Below are positions 1-8,140 of a stretch of DNA of 64,000 nt, one piece after another. The first letter of the stretch is position 1. Each line of letters opens with the position of its first letter. This stretch comes from Mycolicibacterium lacusdiani. Its GTDB lineage: Bacteria; Actinomycetota; Actinomycetes; Mycobacteriales; Mycobacteriaceae. The notes beneath the pieces are model-generated. The model was not told where the DNA came from, did not search any database, and saw nothing but the letters and a program-made list of their open reading frames with translations. A program made the position numbers and the translations under genes. The stretch spans positions 62,001-126,000 of the forward strand of contig NZ_JAKCFC010000013.1 of the NCBI RefSeq assembly GCF_021916785.1. Direction: 5' to 3'.

Positions 1-113
1 AAGTGCCATGCTCGCATAGCGGCCGATGGCCTGGCTAGGACTAACGGCGCGAGCGGCCGCCCCTGCGCTGACGTGCTGGGGGAGTCCGGCGACGCGAGGT
101 GTTTCCATTCGGC

Positions 114-128
114 GGTATTGGCATTCTC
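114..128. promoter_or_regulatory. Degenerate copy of the shared 15-bp operator
   Basis: The right arm CATTCTC matches the shared palindrome exactly, but the left arm GGTATTG matches at only four of seven positions. It lies 26 bp before the mutase start, where a regulatory site would be expected. It is a weak match that could be chance. Confidence 0.3.
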
Positions 129-154
129 ATTTTTTGCAAGTACGTTATCAACCG

Positions 155-1732
155 ATGAGTGACCTCGTTCAGACCCCATCGGGCATCCCGCTCAACCCGG
201 TGTACGGGCCCGCCGACCGCACGGGTGATCCGCCCGCGCCCGGCGAGTACCCCTTCACCCGGGGCAATTTCGCGTCCGGATACCGCGGCAAGACGTGGAC
301 CTTCCGGCAGTATTCGGGTTTCGGCACCGCCGAGGAGTCGAACCAGCGTTATCGGTACCTCTTGGGGCAGGGCGGAACCGGGCTGTCGGTCGCTCTCGAC
401 CTGCCGACCCAGTGCGGTTACGACTCCGACGACGAGGAGTACGGCGAGGAGGTCGGCCGTGTCGGCGTTGCCGTCGACACCCTCGCCGACGCCGAGATCC
501 TCTTCGACGGCATCCCGTTGGACCAGATCAGCACCAGCTTCACGATCAACGGCACGGCCGCGATCCTGCTGGCGTTCTACGTCGCCGCCGCCGAGAAGAA
601 GGGCGTGCCGCGACGGATGCTGACCGGCACGATCCAGAACGACATCCTCAAGGAGTACGCGTCGCGCGGCACCTGGATCTGGCCGCCCGAACCGTCGCTT
701 CGGCTGATCGCCGACACCATCGAGTTCTGCGCGGCCGAGGTGCCACGCTTCAATGCGATCTCGGTGGCGGGCGCCCACTTCCGCGATGCCGGCGCCAACG
801 CCGTGCAGGAGATGGCGTTCACCCTCGCCGACGGCGTCACCTACTGCGACACCGTCGTCGAGCGCGGCCGGATGAGCATCGACAAGTTCGCGCCGCAGAT
901 CTCGTTCTTCTTCTACACGCACGGCGACTTCTTCGAGGAGATCGCCAAGTACCGTGCAGGCCGCAGGCGGTGGGCAACGATCGTGCGCGAGCGCTACGGC
1001 TCTACCAGTGACAAGGCGTCGATGTTCCGGTTCGGCTGCGTGTCGGGCGGCGCGTCGCTGTATGCGCCGCAGGCGCAGAACAACCTGGTGCGGGTGGCCT
1101 ACGAATCGCTGGCCTCTGTGCTCGGCGGCGTGCAGTCGATGTTCACCGCGGCGTGGGACGAGCCGTTCGCACTGCCCAGCGAGGAGTCCGCGACGCTGGC
1201 GCTGCGGACCCAGCAGATCCTCGCCTACGAGACCGGCGTGGCCAAGGTGGCCGACCCGCTCGGTGGGTCCTACTTCGTGGAGGCGCTGACCGACGCCACC
1301 GAGGAGAAGATCATCGAGATCATGGCCGACCTCGAGCAGCACGGCGGCATGGTGCGCTGCATCGAGGACGGCTACCTGCAGGGTCTGATCGCCGACGAGG
1401 CCTACAAGATCCACAGGGAGGTCGAGTCGGGTGAGCGTCCGGTGGTCGGCGTCAACAAGTTCGTCGTCGACGAGCCCGCACCCGACCTGGCGACCTACGA
1501 GCTGGACGCCGAAGGCCGGGACCTGCAGCTCAAGCGGCTGGCCAGGGTCAAGGCCGAACGCGACGACGTCGCGGTCAAGGACGCCCTTGCGGCACTGGCC
1601 CGTTCGGCCGAGGGCGACGACAACCTGATGCACCGGTTGATCGACTGCGCCAACGCCTACTGCACCGTCGGCGAGATGGTGACCACGTTGAAGGCGGTCT
1701 GGGGCGAGTTCCAGCAGCCGGTGGTGTTCTAG
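155..1732 (+). CDS. B12-dependent acyl-CoA mutase, large (substrate-binding) subunit
   Basis: This 525-residue protein is the TIM-barrel subunit of a two-component methylmalonyl-CoA mutase-family isomerase, which rearranges the carbon skeleton of an acyl-CoA; the B12 subunit is the next gene. Family motifs TFRQYSGFG, GTIQNDILKEY and PPEPSLR are present. Tyr53 and Arg171 align with the Tyr89/Arg207 pair that recognises the carboxylate of methylmalonyl-CoA, and His208 with the catalytic His244. The neighbouring Tyr243 is replaced by Ala207, and the usual THRGYD reads TQCGYD. The ATG at 155 fits the family N terminus; an in-frame ATG at 26 gives an unrelated extension. No clear ribosome binding site is seen, so a leaderless or short-leader message is possible. 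The substrate is not determined; methylmalonyl-, isobutyryl-, hydroxyisobutyryl- and pivalyl-CoA type mutases all belong to this family. Confidence 0.88.
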   Translation: MSDLVQTPSGIPLNPVYGPADRTGDPPAPGEYPFTRGNFASGYRGKTWTFRQYSGFGTAEESNQRYRYLLGQGGTGLSVALDLPTQCGYDSDDEEYGEEVGRVGVAVDTLADAEILFDGIPLDQISTSFTINGTAAILLAFYVAAAEKKGVPRRMLTGTIQNDILKEYASRGTWIWPPEPSLRLIADTIEFCAAEVPRFNAISVAGAHFRDAGANAVQEMAFTLADGVTYCDTVVERGRMSIDKFAPQISFFFYTHGDFFEEIAKYRAGRRRWATIVRERYGSTSDKASMFRFGCVSGGASLYAPQAQNNLVRVAYESLASVLGGVQSMFTAAWDEPFALPSEESATLALRTQQILAYETGVAKVADPLGGSYFVEALTDATEEKIIEIMADLEQHGGMVRCIEDGYLQGLIADEAYKIHREVESGERPVVGVNKFVVDEPAPDLATYELDAEGRDLQLKRLARVKAERDDVAVKDALAALARSAEGDDNLMHRLIDCANAYCTVGEMVTTLKAVWGEFQQPVVF

Positions 1733-1754
1733 TGGCACGCACGCGAGGAGCAAA

Positions 1755-2172
<418 letters not shown>

Positions 2173-2189
<17 letters not shown>

Positions 2190-2230
2190 GGTCGGGCGGG
2201 CGAAGCAGGGGTGGGTCATGAGGTTGGGCG
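2173..2230 (+). repeat. Two-copy 32-bp-period junction repeat holding an ATGA-coupled minicistron
   Basis: Copies at 2173-2198 and 2205-2230 match at 23 of 26 positions, with period 32. The mutase small-subunit stop overlaps ATG 2186 (ATGA). That ATG opens an 11-codon frame, MRSGGRSRGGS, whose TGA (2219-2221) overlaps ATG 2218 of the next gene, again as ATGA. The arrangement parallels the larger repeat at 3171-3274, though the sequences differ. Confidence 0.8.
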
Positions 2231-3177
2231 TGATGATCGGGGCCGAGCGGGGCGACATGGCCCGCAAGGTCACCAAGTTGGTCGCCGACATCGAGTGGGC
2301 CGAGGCGGCGGGTATGGACACCGCGTGGATGCCGCAAGTTCCCGACGACTTCGACTGTCTGACGATGGTCGCGCTGATGGCGGCGCACACCACCCGGATC
2401 GAGCTGGGCACGGCCGTCGTCCCACTGCAGGCACAACATCCCATAGCGCTTGCGCGTCAGGCACTCTCGGTGCACGCCATGGCCGGCGGGCGACTGGCGC
2501 TCGGCGTCGGACCGTCGCACCACTGGATCGTCCGGGACATGCTGGGCCTGCCGTACGAGAAGCCCGCGGCCTACACGCGCGACTATCTCGAGGTGCTGGC
2601 GGCGGCGGCGGCGGCGGGGCCAGGGCCGGTCGACGTGGAGAACGGTTCGTTCACGGTGCACAACCCCACCGCGCTCGGCGCTGCGACGCCGCTGCCGGTA
2701 CTGGTGGCCGCGCTCGGCCCGGTCATGCTGCAGATCGCCGGGGAACGCGCCGACGGAACCGTGCTGTGGATGGCCGACGAGAAGGCCATCGGCGATCACA
2801 TCGCACCGAAGATCAACAAGGCCGCCGCCGAGGCAGGGCGACCCGCGCCGCGCGTTGTCGCAGGCATCCCGGTCTGCCTGTGCGCGAACTCCGAGATCGA
2901 CGCGGCGAAGGAGCGGGCCAACCGCATCCTGTCGGAGGCCGAGACGTCGCCGAACTATCAGCGTCTGCTCGACCGCGGCGACGCCCGCAACGTGGGTGAC
3001 CTGTGCGCGGCGGGTGACGAGGAGTCGATCCTGAAGCGGTTCAAGCAGTTCGCGGACGCTGGAGTGACCGATCTGTCGGTGCGTCTGCTACCGATCGGCG
3101 ACAACCGCGACGAACTCATCGCGTCGAAGTACAGGACGCGAGAGGTGATCGCGGAGCTGGCGAAGCAGGTGCGATGA
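2218..3177 (+). CDS. LLM-class (luciferase-like) oxidoreductase, probably F420-dependent
   Basis: This 319-residue protein has the TIM-barrel luciferase-like fold: RLGVMIG at the N terminus, EWAEAAGMDTAWMPQ, then IELGTAVVPLQAQHPIALARQA and GRLALGVGPSHHW. These match the mycobacterial LLM oxidoreductases that use coenzyme F420, though FMN use cannot be excluded. It probably reduces or oxidises a CoA-linked or free intermediate of the mutase pathway. The start at 2218 is preferred because family homology begins with MRLG and AGGGG lies upstream; the in-frame ATG at 2179 lies in the first repeat copy. The stop overlaps the first ATG of the three-copy minicistron repeat. Confidence 0.82.
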   Translation: MRLGVMIGAERGDMARKVTKLVADIEWAEAAGMDTAWMPQVPDDFDCLTMVALMAAHTTRIELGTAVVPLQAQHPIALARQALSVHAMAGGRLALGVGPSHHWIVRDMLGLPYEKPAAYTRDYLEVLAAAAAAGPGPVDVENGSFTVHNPTALGAATPLPVLVAALGPVMLQIAGERADGTVLWMADEKAIGDHIAPKINKAAAEAGRPAPRVVAGIPVCLCANSEIDAAKERANRILSEAETSPNYQRLLDRGDARNVGDLCAAGDEESILKRFKQFADAGVTDLSVRLLPIGDNRDELIASKYRTREVIAELAKQVR

Positions 3178-3274
3178 GCGCTTGCGCGAAGAGCCGAGGG
3201 CCGCGATGAGCGCTTGCGCGAAGAGCCGAGGGCCGCGATGAGCGCTTGCGCGAAGAGCCGAGGGCCGCGATGAG
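3171..3274 (+). repeat. Perfect three-copy 32-bp tandem repeat encoding three ATGA-linked minicistrons
   Basis: Three identical 32-bp units (3171-3202, 3203-3234, 3235-3266) are followed by the first 8 bp of a fourth. Each unit contains an ATG (3174, 3206, 3238) opening the same 11-codon frame, MSACAKSRGPR, whose TGA overlaps the next ATG as ATGA. The chain starts on the stop of the LLM gene and ends on ATG 3270 of the CaiB gene, so translation could be passed stepwise between the two genes. This recalls the MIRU repeats of mycobacteria, which also sit at gene junctions with overlapping stop and start codons, but the sequence is not the MIRU I know. Confidence 0.92.
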
Positions 3275-4325
3275 TTCGCCCGCTCCGCTCGACGGCATCC
3301 GGGTCCTCGAGGTCGGCGTGATGCTCGCAGGCCCGTACGCCACGATGATGCTCGCCGACCTCGGCGCCGAGGTGATCAAGGTGGAGCCACCCGGCGGGGA
3401 GATCTCGCGCCAGGTGAGCGACAGCTACTTCGCCAGCTTGAACCGCAACAAGCGCAGTGTCTGCCTGGATCTCGCCTCGGCAGCGGGACGGCAGCGGCTG
3501 GGGGAACTCGCTGCGGAATCGCATGCGCTGCTGGTCAACATGAAGCCGTCGGTGATCCGCAAGCTCGGGCTGACCTACGACGCGATGCGTGAGTTCAACC
3601 CGAGGCTTGTGTGCGTGGCGCTCACCGGCTACGGGCTCGACGGGGGAGACGATCCCGCGTTCGACTACGTGGTGCAGGCTGCCACGGGCGTCGCCGCGAT
3701 GACCGGCGACCCCGACGGCCCTCCGACGCTGCCCGGGTACTCGTCGGCCGACAATTCAACGGGCCTGACCGCAGCACTCGCGCTGCTGGCCCAGGTGGTG
3801 TCTGGCCGGGGCGGCCAGGTGGACGTATCCCTGCGCGACGTCATGTTGTCGCAGCTGAACTACCGTGCGGCGGCGTATCTGAACGACGGGGTGGCACCGC
3901 GCCGCCATCCCAACGGTGCCCACTCGTATTACGTTCCGGCGCAGCTGTTCCCGACGGCCGAGGGCCATCTTGCGCTGTTCATCACCCACGACGGCTTCTG
4001 GAAGTCGTTCGCCGGTGAGGCGGGCATCGGCGGTTTCGAGAAGATGGCCGACCGCGCGGCGCGCCGCGACGACGTGCTGCAGCTGGTGACCGCGGTGCTG
4101 GCCACCGACACCGCGAAGGGGTGGGAGCAACGGTTGCGACCGTTGGGCATTCCCGCAGCGGCCGTGCGCTCGCTGCCCGAAGCGCTCGAGGCGACTCCGG
4201 AGGCGATCGTCACCGCCGGGGACTTCCGCCTGGTCGGTGGGTCGATCAAGGTCGGCGGCTACGAGCCGCAGTACCGCCCGGCGCCGACCCTCGACGAGTA
4301 CTCCGCCGGGGCTCAGTCGTCGTAG
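3270..4325 (+). CDS. CaiB/BaiF-type family III CoA-transferase
   Basis: This 351-residue protein moves CoA between carboxylic acids, probably activating an acid of the same pathway. The N terminus shows GIRVLEVGVMLAGPYATMMLADLGAEVIKVEPPGG, the CoA-binding region of the family. The catalytic aspartate is kept in DVSLRD. It is slightly shorter than the usual 380-400 residues. ATG 3270 is chosen because it begins the homologous region and ends the minicistron chain; an in-frame ATG at 3246 lies inside the repeat. The 3' end overlaps the convergent ferredoxin gene by 13 bp. Confidence 0.88.
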   Translation: MSSPAPLDGIRVLEVGVMLAGPYATMMLADLGAEVIKVEPPGGEISRQVSDSYFASLNRNKRSVCLDLASAAGRQRLGELAAESHALLVNMKPSVIRKLGLTYDAMREFNPRLVCVALTGYGLDGGDDPAFDYVVQAATGVAAMTGDPDGPPTLPGYSSADNSTGLTAALALLAQVVSGRGGQVDVSLRDVMLSQLNYRAAAYLNDGVAPRRHPNGAHSYYVPAQLFPTAEGHLALFITHDGFWKSFAGEAGIGGFEKMADRAARRDDVLQLVTAVLATDTAKGWEQRLRPLGIPAAAVRSLPEALEATPEAIVTAGDFRLVGGSIKVGGYEPQYRPAPTLDEYSAGAQSS

Positions 4326-4621
4326 CTGATCTCGATGTCCGCAGTGTCGGGAACGGCTTGGCAGGTGAGGATGTATCCCTCGTCGACCTCGTCGTCGTCG
4401 AGGGCGTCGTTGACGCGCATCGTGGCCTTGCCCGAGATCAACTTGGCCATGCACGTTCCGCAGTTGCCTGCCTCGCAGGAGAACGGCGGGCCCATGCCGG
4501 CGCGGCGCGCCGATTCGAGCAGCGTCTCACCGGGTTTCATGGCGACGGTGGCCCTCTTGCGGTCGAGGAGGATCTTCACCTCGCCACCGGCCTCGTCGGT
4601 CGGTACGGGGTCTGCAGTCAT
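4313..4621 (-). CDS. Plant-type [2Fe-2S] ferredoxin
   Basis: This 102-residue protein carries the chloroplast-type cluster motif: CEAGNCGTC followed by a fourth cysteine in ILTCQAV. It should be a small cytoplasmic electron carrier for an oxygenase in the region, such as the Rieske protein at 51284-52654 or the P450 at 29835-31070; no reductase gene is seen nearby. ATG 4621 follows AGGAG at suitable spacing; an upstream in-frame ATG at 4639 is less likely. A perfect copy of the shared operator lies 36 bp upstream, between this gene and the divergent ligase. Confidence 0.88.
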   Translation of the reverse strand: MTADPVPTDEAGGEVKILLDRKRATVAMKPGETLLESARRAGMGPPFSCEAGNCGTCMAKLISGKATMRVNDALDDDEVDEGYILTCQAVPDTADIEISYDD

Positions 4622-4656
4622 CGCGCTCACTCCTGGCATTGAGATTCTGTCTCTGC

Positions 4657-4671
4657 GAGAATACTATTCTC
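4657..4671. promoter_or_regulatory. Shared operator, perfect copy (GAGAATACTATTCTC)
   Basis: This is a 7-1-7 palindrome centred between the divergent ferredoxin and ligase genes. The same 15 bases recur at 10724 and 46023. A further half site TATTCTC follows at 4686-4692. It is placed to control both directions. Confidence 0.85.
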
Positions 4672-4749
4672 CATTATTGATAGGCTATTCTCAACAGTCA
4701 TTCTGCGTTATCGCCCGGTCGGGCGATCAGCCGGGGAAGGGGTCGACAC

Positions 4750-6249
4750 GTGCCTGATCCCGGCGTTCCCGATGCTCCCGTTCCCGAACCTCCCGTCCTA
4801 GCCTTCGGTGAGCGGCAGTACACCAGATCCCAGCTCGATGCGCTCACCAGCGGCATGGCGACCGTGCTGGATGAGCGTGGCGTGCGCGCGGGTGACCGCG
4901 TGGCGCTGATGTCGTCGAATCGGCCCGAGTTCGTCGTCGCGCTGCATGCGATCTGGCGGCTCGGCGCGGCGGTGGTCCTACTCAGCACGGCGTGGAAGCG
5001 CGCCGAGGTCGACCACGCGCTGGCCCTGACCCGGCCGTCGCACGCCGTGGGGGACCACCCGGTGCTCGGCGACGCGATGCCGATGCTCGAGCTGGACCAG
5101 CCGGTCACGCCCGGCCGGCGGACGTTCGACGAGCCCGATCCCACCTCCGATGCGTTGTTCGTGTTCAGTTCGGGCACCACCGGCATGCCGAAGGCCGTCC
5201 GCCACACCCACGGTGCATTCGCGACGGCCGTGGCCCACTGGCGCACCGCGCTCGCGCTGTCGAACGGCGACCGCATGCAGATCATGACGCCGCCGTCGCA
5301 CATCCTCGGACTGCTGAACATCGCCACCGCGCTCGACGTCGGGGCGTGGATCCGGCTGCACCCGCGCTTCGACGTCGACACGATGCTGCGACACATCGAA
5401 TCCGACCGGATCACCATCGAGATGGCGGTCGCACCCATCGCGCTGGCGCTCGCGGCGCATCCCCGGCTCGAGGACTACGACCTATCGTCGCTGCGCTACG
5501 TCATGTGGTGCGCGACGCCGGTGACCCAGAGCGTCGCCGATCGGGTGACCGCCCGCGTCGGCGTCAACTGGGTCACCGCCTACGGCGCGAGCGAACTCCC
5601 GGTGATCACCTGCAATGTCCTTCGGGACGCTCGGCTGGACACCGTCGGCCGAGCCGTTCCCGGCGTGCGGATCCGCATCGCGGACATCGAGACCGGAGCA
5701 CCCGTGCCCGTCGGCGAGGACGGCGAGATCCAGGTGCTCTCGCAGACGGCGATGGCCGGCTACCTGCCCGACGACGCCACCGCCGGTGCGTTCCACGACG
5801 GCTGGTACCGCACCGGGGACGTCGGCCACCTCGATGCCGATGGCTGGCTGCGGATCACCGACCGCACCAAGGAGATGATCAAGGTGCGCGGCTTCCAGGT
5901 GGCTCCGGCCGAGATCGAGGCCGTCCTGCACGGGCACCCGGCCGTCGCCGACTGCGCGGTGTTCGGGGTGCCGGAAGCCGTCAGCGGGGAGGCGATCGTG
6001 GCCGCAGTGTCGCGTTGTGGCGCAGTCGAATCCGATGAACTGATCGAGCTGGTCGCCGACCGCCTCGCCTCCTACAAGCGGCCGAGCCGGGTCGCGTTCG
6101 TCGAGGAGATCCCTCGACTCCCCTCCGGAAAGGTGTTGCGCCGAGTGTTGAGAGAGCGCGTGATGAGCGCCAGCGAAGAACCGGCAGGACTGATGAGCGC
6201 CAGCGAAGAACCGGCAGGACTGATGAGCAGCGCGAATAGGGAACTCTGA
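4750..6249 (+). CDS. AMP-forming acyl-CoA ligase (FadD-like)
   Basis: This 499-residue ANL-superfamily enzyme activates a carboxylic acid to its CoA ester through an acyl-adenylate. Motif A3 reads FSSGTTGMPKAVRHTH; A5, A7 and A8 are seen as TAYGASELP, DGWYRTGDVG and TDRTKEMIKVRGFQV, and the catalytic lysine of A10 in LPSGKVLRR. GTG 4750 has GGGGAAGGGG upstream. After the normal end (VLRERV) there is an extra tail made of two copies of MSASEEPAGL plus MSSANREL, produced by an in-frame 30-bp tandem repeat. It leads an operon with two acyl-CoA dehydrogenases and a crotonase; its stop overlaps the next ATG (TGATG). Confidence 0.9.
   Translation: MPDPGVPDAPVPEPPVLAFGERQYTRSQLDALTSGMATVLDERGVRAGDRVALMSSNRPEFVVALHAIWRLGAAVVLLSTAWKRAEVDHALALTRPSHAVGDHPVLGDAMPMLELDQPVTPGRRTFDEPDPTSDALFVFSSGTTGMPKAVRHTHGAFATAVAHWRTALALSNGDRMQIMTPPSHILGLLNIATALDVGAWIRLHPRFDVDTMLRHIESDRITIEMAVAPIALALAAHPRLEDYDLSSLRYVMWCATPVTQSVADRVTARVGVNWVTAYGASELPVITCNVLRDARLDTVGRAVPGVRIRIADIETGAPVPVGEDGEIQVLSQTAMAGYLPDDATAGAFHDGWYRTGDVGHLDADGWLRITDRTKEMIKVRGFQVAPAEIEAVLHGHPAVADCAVFGVPEAVSGEAIVAAVSRCGAVESDELIELVADRLASYKRPSRVAFVEEIPRLPSGKVLRRVLRERVMSASEEPAGLMSASEEPAGLMSSANREL
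6161..6220 (+). repeat. Two-copy 30-bp tandem repeat in the ligase C-terminal codons
   Basis: Two identical 30-bp units (6161-6190, 6191-6220) are followed by a partial third (TGATGAGC). Each begins TGATGAGCGCCAGCGAAGAA and resembles the ATGAGCGCTTGCGCGAAGA unit at 3171. Because 30 is divisible by three the ligase frame reads through, adding MSASEEPAGL twice. Confidence 0.9.
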
Positions 6250-7064
6250 TGGACGCCCGTCTGACGGCCGAACAACGACAGCTACGCGATGCGGCTGCCA
6301 AGCTCGCCGACGACCTCGGCCCCGAGTCGGTCGCCGCCCTTGACGACGACGGCAGGGTCGCGAGGCTCGAGAAGACCGTCGCGGCCACCGGTTGGCGGAC
6401 ACTGCGGTCGGACGAGGCGAGCGGTGTCGAAGTAGCCCTGGTGGCAGAGGAATTCGCTCGCGGCCTCGTCGACGTGCCGTTCATCGGTCCGGTGCTCACC
6501 GACGACCTGGAGCGCAGGCTCGGTCGCGAACCGGCGGCGTCGGCGCCCGTGCCCGACGCGGTGGACCTCACCCACAGCCTCGCAGGCGTCGTCGAATCGC
6601 CCGCTGAACTCGGCGAGCTGTCCTCCGACGACTCCGACCGCTGGTACGCACTTGCGCTCACCGCGACGACCGCCGATCTGGTGGGAGCGGCCCGCGGCAC
6701 ATTGATGCTGGCCACCGAGTACGCCAAGGTACGCGAGCAGTACGGCGCGACCATCGGGTCGTATCAGGCCGTGCGCCACATGCTCGCCGAGGGGCTGGCT
6801 CTCATCGAGGGGTCCACTAGCGTGCTGCGGCACGCTGCCTGGGCGGTCGACGAGCTGCCGCCGGTCGAGGCGGTCGAAGCCGGTCGGATCGCCAAGATCT
6901 ACTGTGCGCGTTCGGCTCTGACCGTGTGCGAGACGTCCATCCAGGTGCACGGTGGTATCGGCAACACCTGGGAATGCCTGGCGCACGTGTATCTGCGCCG
7001 GGTGCTGACCGCCACGCAGACGTGGCCGGTCGAGTTGAAGGAGTTGACCGTTGGACTTTCGTGA
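6249..7064 (+). CDS. Acyl-CoA dehydrogenase, small subunit type (FadE-like)
   Basis: This 271-residue protein is much shorter than a full acyl-CoA dehydrogenase (about 380). It keeps the C-terminal helical domain (VGAARGTLMLATEYAKVREQYG, SYQAVRHMLAE, IQVHGGIGNTWE), while the N-terminal and middle domains are reduced. Such short FadEs pair with a full-length partner to form alpha2beta2 enzymes, as known for mycobacterial steroid side-chain dehydrogenases. The full-length partner is the next gene, whose TTG start overlaps this 3' end by 14 nt. The likely job is alpha,beta-desaturation of the acyl-CoA made by the ligase. Confidence 0.85.
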   Translation: MDARLTAEQRQLRDAAAKLADDLGPESVAALDDDGRVARLEKTVAATGWRTLRSDEASGVEVALVAEEFARGLVDVPFIGPVLTDDLERRLGREPAASAPVPDAVDLTHSLAGVVESPAELGELSSDDSDRWYALALTATTADLVGAARGTLMLATEYAKVREQYGATIGSYQAVRHMLAEGLALIEGSTSVLRHAAWAVDELPPVEAVEAGRIAKIYCARSALTVCETSIQVHGGIGNTWECLAHVYLRRVLTATQTWPVELKELTVGLS

Positions 7065-8139
7065 CTCACCCGAGGAAGCCGAGTTCCGGGAGAACCTGCG
7101 CGCGTGGCTCGGCGAGCAGAAGGGTAGGTTCCCCACCTCCGGGGACGCCTACTGGGAGGCCCAGGGCGCGTGGCACCAAGCGCTGTATGCCGCAGGGTTC
7201 TTCGGCACGACTTGGCCCACCGAGTACGGCGGCCGGAATCTGCCCGCCGTGTACGACGTGATCGTCGACGAGGAGATCGCCAAGGCCGGCGCGCCTGCCC
7301 GACCGAGCCTCGGCTACCTGGTCGTCGGCTTGAGTCATCACGGCAGCGAAGAACTGCGGCAACGCTTCCTGCCCGGGATGATCAACGGCACCGAGCGGTG
7401 GTGTCAGGGTTTCAGCGAGCCCGGCGCCGGCTCGGATCTCGCGTCGCTGACGACCACTGCGGTGCGCGACGGTGACGAGTACGTCATCCACGGACACAAG
7501 ATCTGGACCAGTTACTCCGACGTCGCCGACTGGTGCCTGGTGCTGGCGCGCACCGACAAGGACGTCCCCAAGCACAAGGGCATCTCGGCCTTCATCGTCC
7601 CGATGCACCAGGCCGGTATCGAGCAACGGCCGTTGAAGATGATCAGCGGTGTTACCCGGGAGTTCGGGCAGGTCGAGTTCGATGGGGCGCGGGTGTCGGC
7701 CGAGAACATGGTGGGCGCGCCCGGCGACGGGTGGAAGCTCGCGATGACGGTCGTCAGCCATGAGCGCGAACCGTCGACGTTGGGATTCTCGGCCCGCTAC
7801 GGAAAGCTGGTGCGGCAGTTGGCCGGACGGGTCGATGGGCCGCCGCCCGACGAATTGTCCTGGGCCTGGGTGCAGACCGAGATGCTGCGCCTGCACGTGC
7901 GGCGGCGGCTGTCCGAACAGCTCGACGGCATCACCCACGGCCCGGACGGGTCGCTGGACAAGCTGCTCATGACGTGGGTCGAGCAGTCCGTGGGGCACGC
8001 GACGCTGGCCACCACCGGCACCCGCGACGAGGAACTCTTCGGCGCCTACCTGTACAGCCGCGCGCAAAGCGTCATGGGTGGGACGTCGCAAATTCAGAAG
8101 AACATCATCGCGCAACGGATTCTTGGACTTGGAGCCTGA
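7051..8139 (+). CDS. Acyl-CoA dehydrogenase, large subunit (FadE-like)
   Basis: This 362-residue flavoprotein has the standard acyl-CoA dehydrogenase layout: N-terminal helices (DFRDSPEEAEFRENLRAWL), the FAD/substrate region (WCQGFSEPGAGSDLASLTT), and the C-terminal domain ending in VMGGTSQIQKNIIAQRILGL. It probably forms a heteromer with the short FadE upstream, with which it overlaps. The TTG start at 7051 is supported by GAAGGAG at suitable spacing and by homology beginning at MDFRDS. It feeds the crotonase that follows one base after its stop. Confidence 0.9.
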   Translation: MDFRDSPEEAEFRENLRAWLGEQKGRFPTSGDAYWEAQGAWHQALYAAGFFGTTWPTEYGGRNLPAVYDVIVDEEIAKAGAPARPSLGYLVVGLSHHGSEELRQRFLPGMINGTERWCQGFSEPGAGSDLASLTTTAVRDGDEYVIHGHKIWTSYSDVADWCLVLARTDKDVPKHKGISAFIVPMHQAGIEQRPLKMISGVTREFGQVEFDGARVSAENMVGAPGDGWKLAMTVVSHEREPSTLGFSARYGKLVRQLAGRVDGPPPDELSWAWVQTEMLRLHVRRRLSEQLDGITHGPDGSLDKLLMTWVEQSVGHATLATTGTRDEELFGAYLYSRAQSVMGGTSQIQKNIIAQRILGLGA

Positions 8140-8140
8140 T

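Noticed and set aside
26..154. N-terminal extension of the mutase from ATG 26
   Set aside because: The extra 43 residues do not resemble the family N terminus, and the region looks like a promoter.
3171..3274. Classical MIRU element
   Set aside because: The ATGA-linked layout is MIRU-like, but the unit is 32 bp and the sequence is not the MIRU sequence I know, so it is reported only as a MIRU-like repeat.
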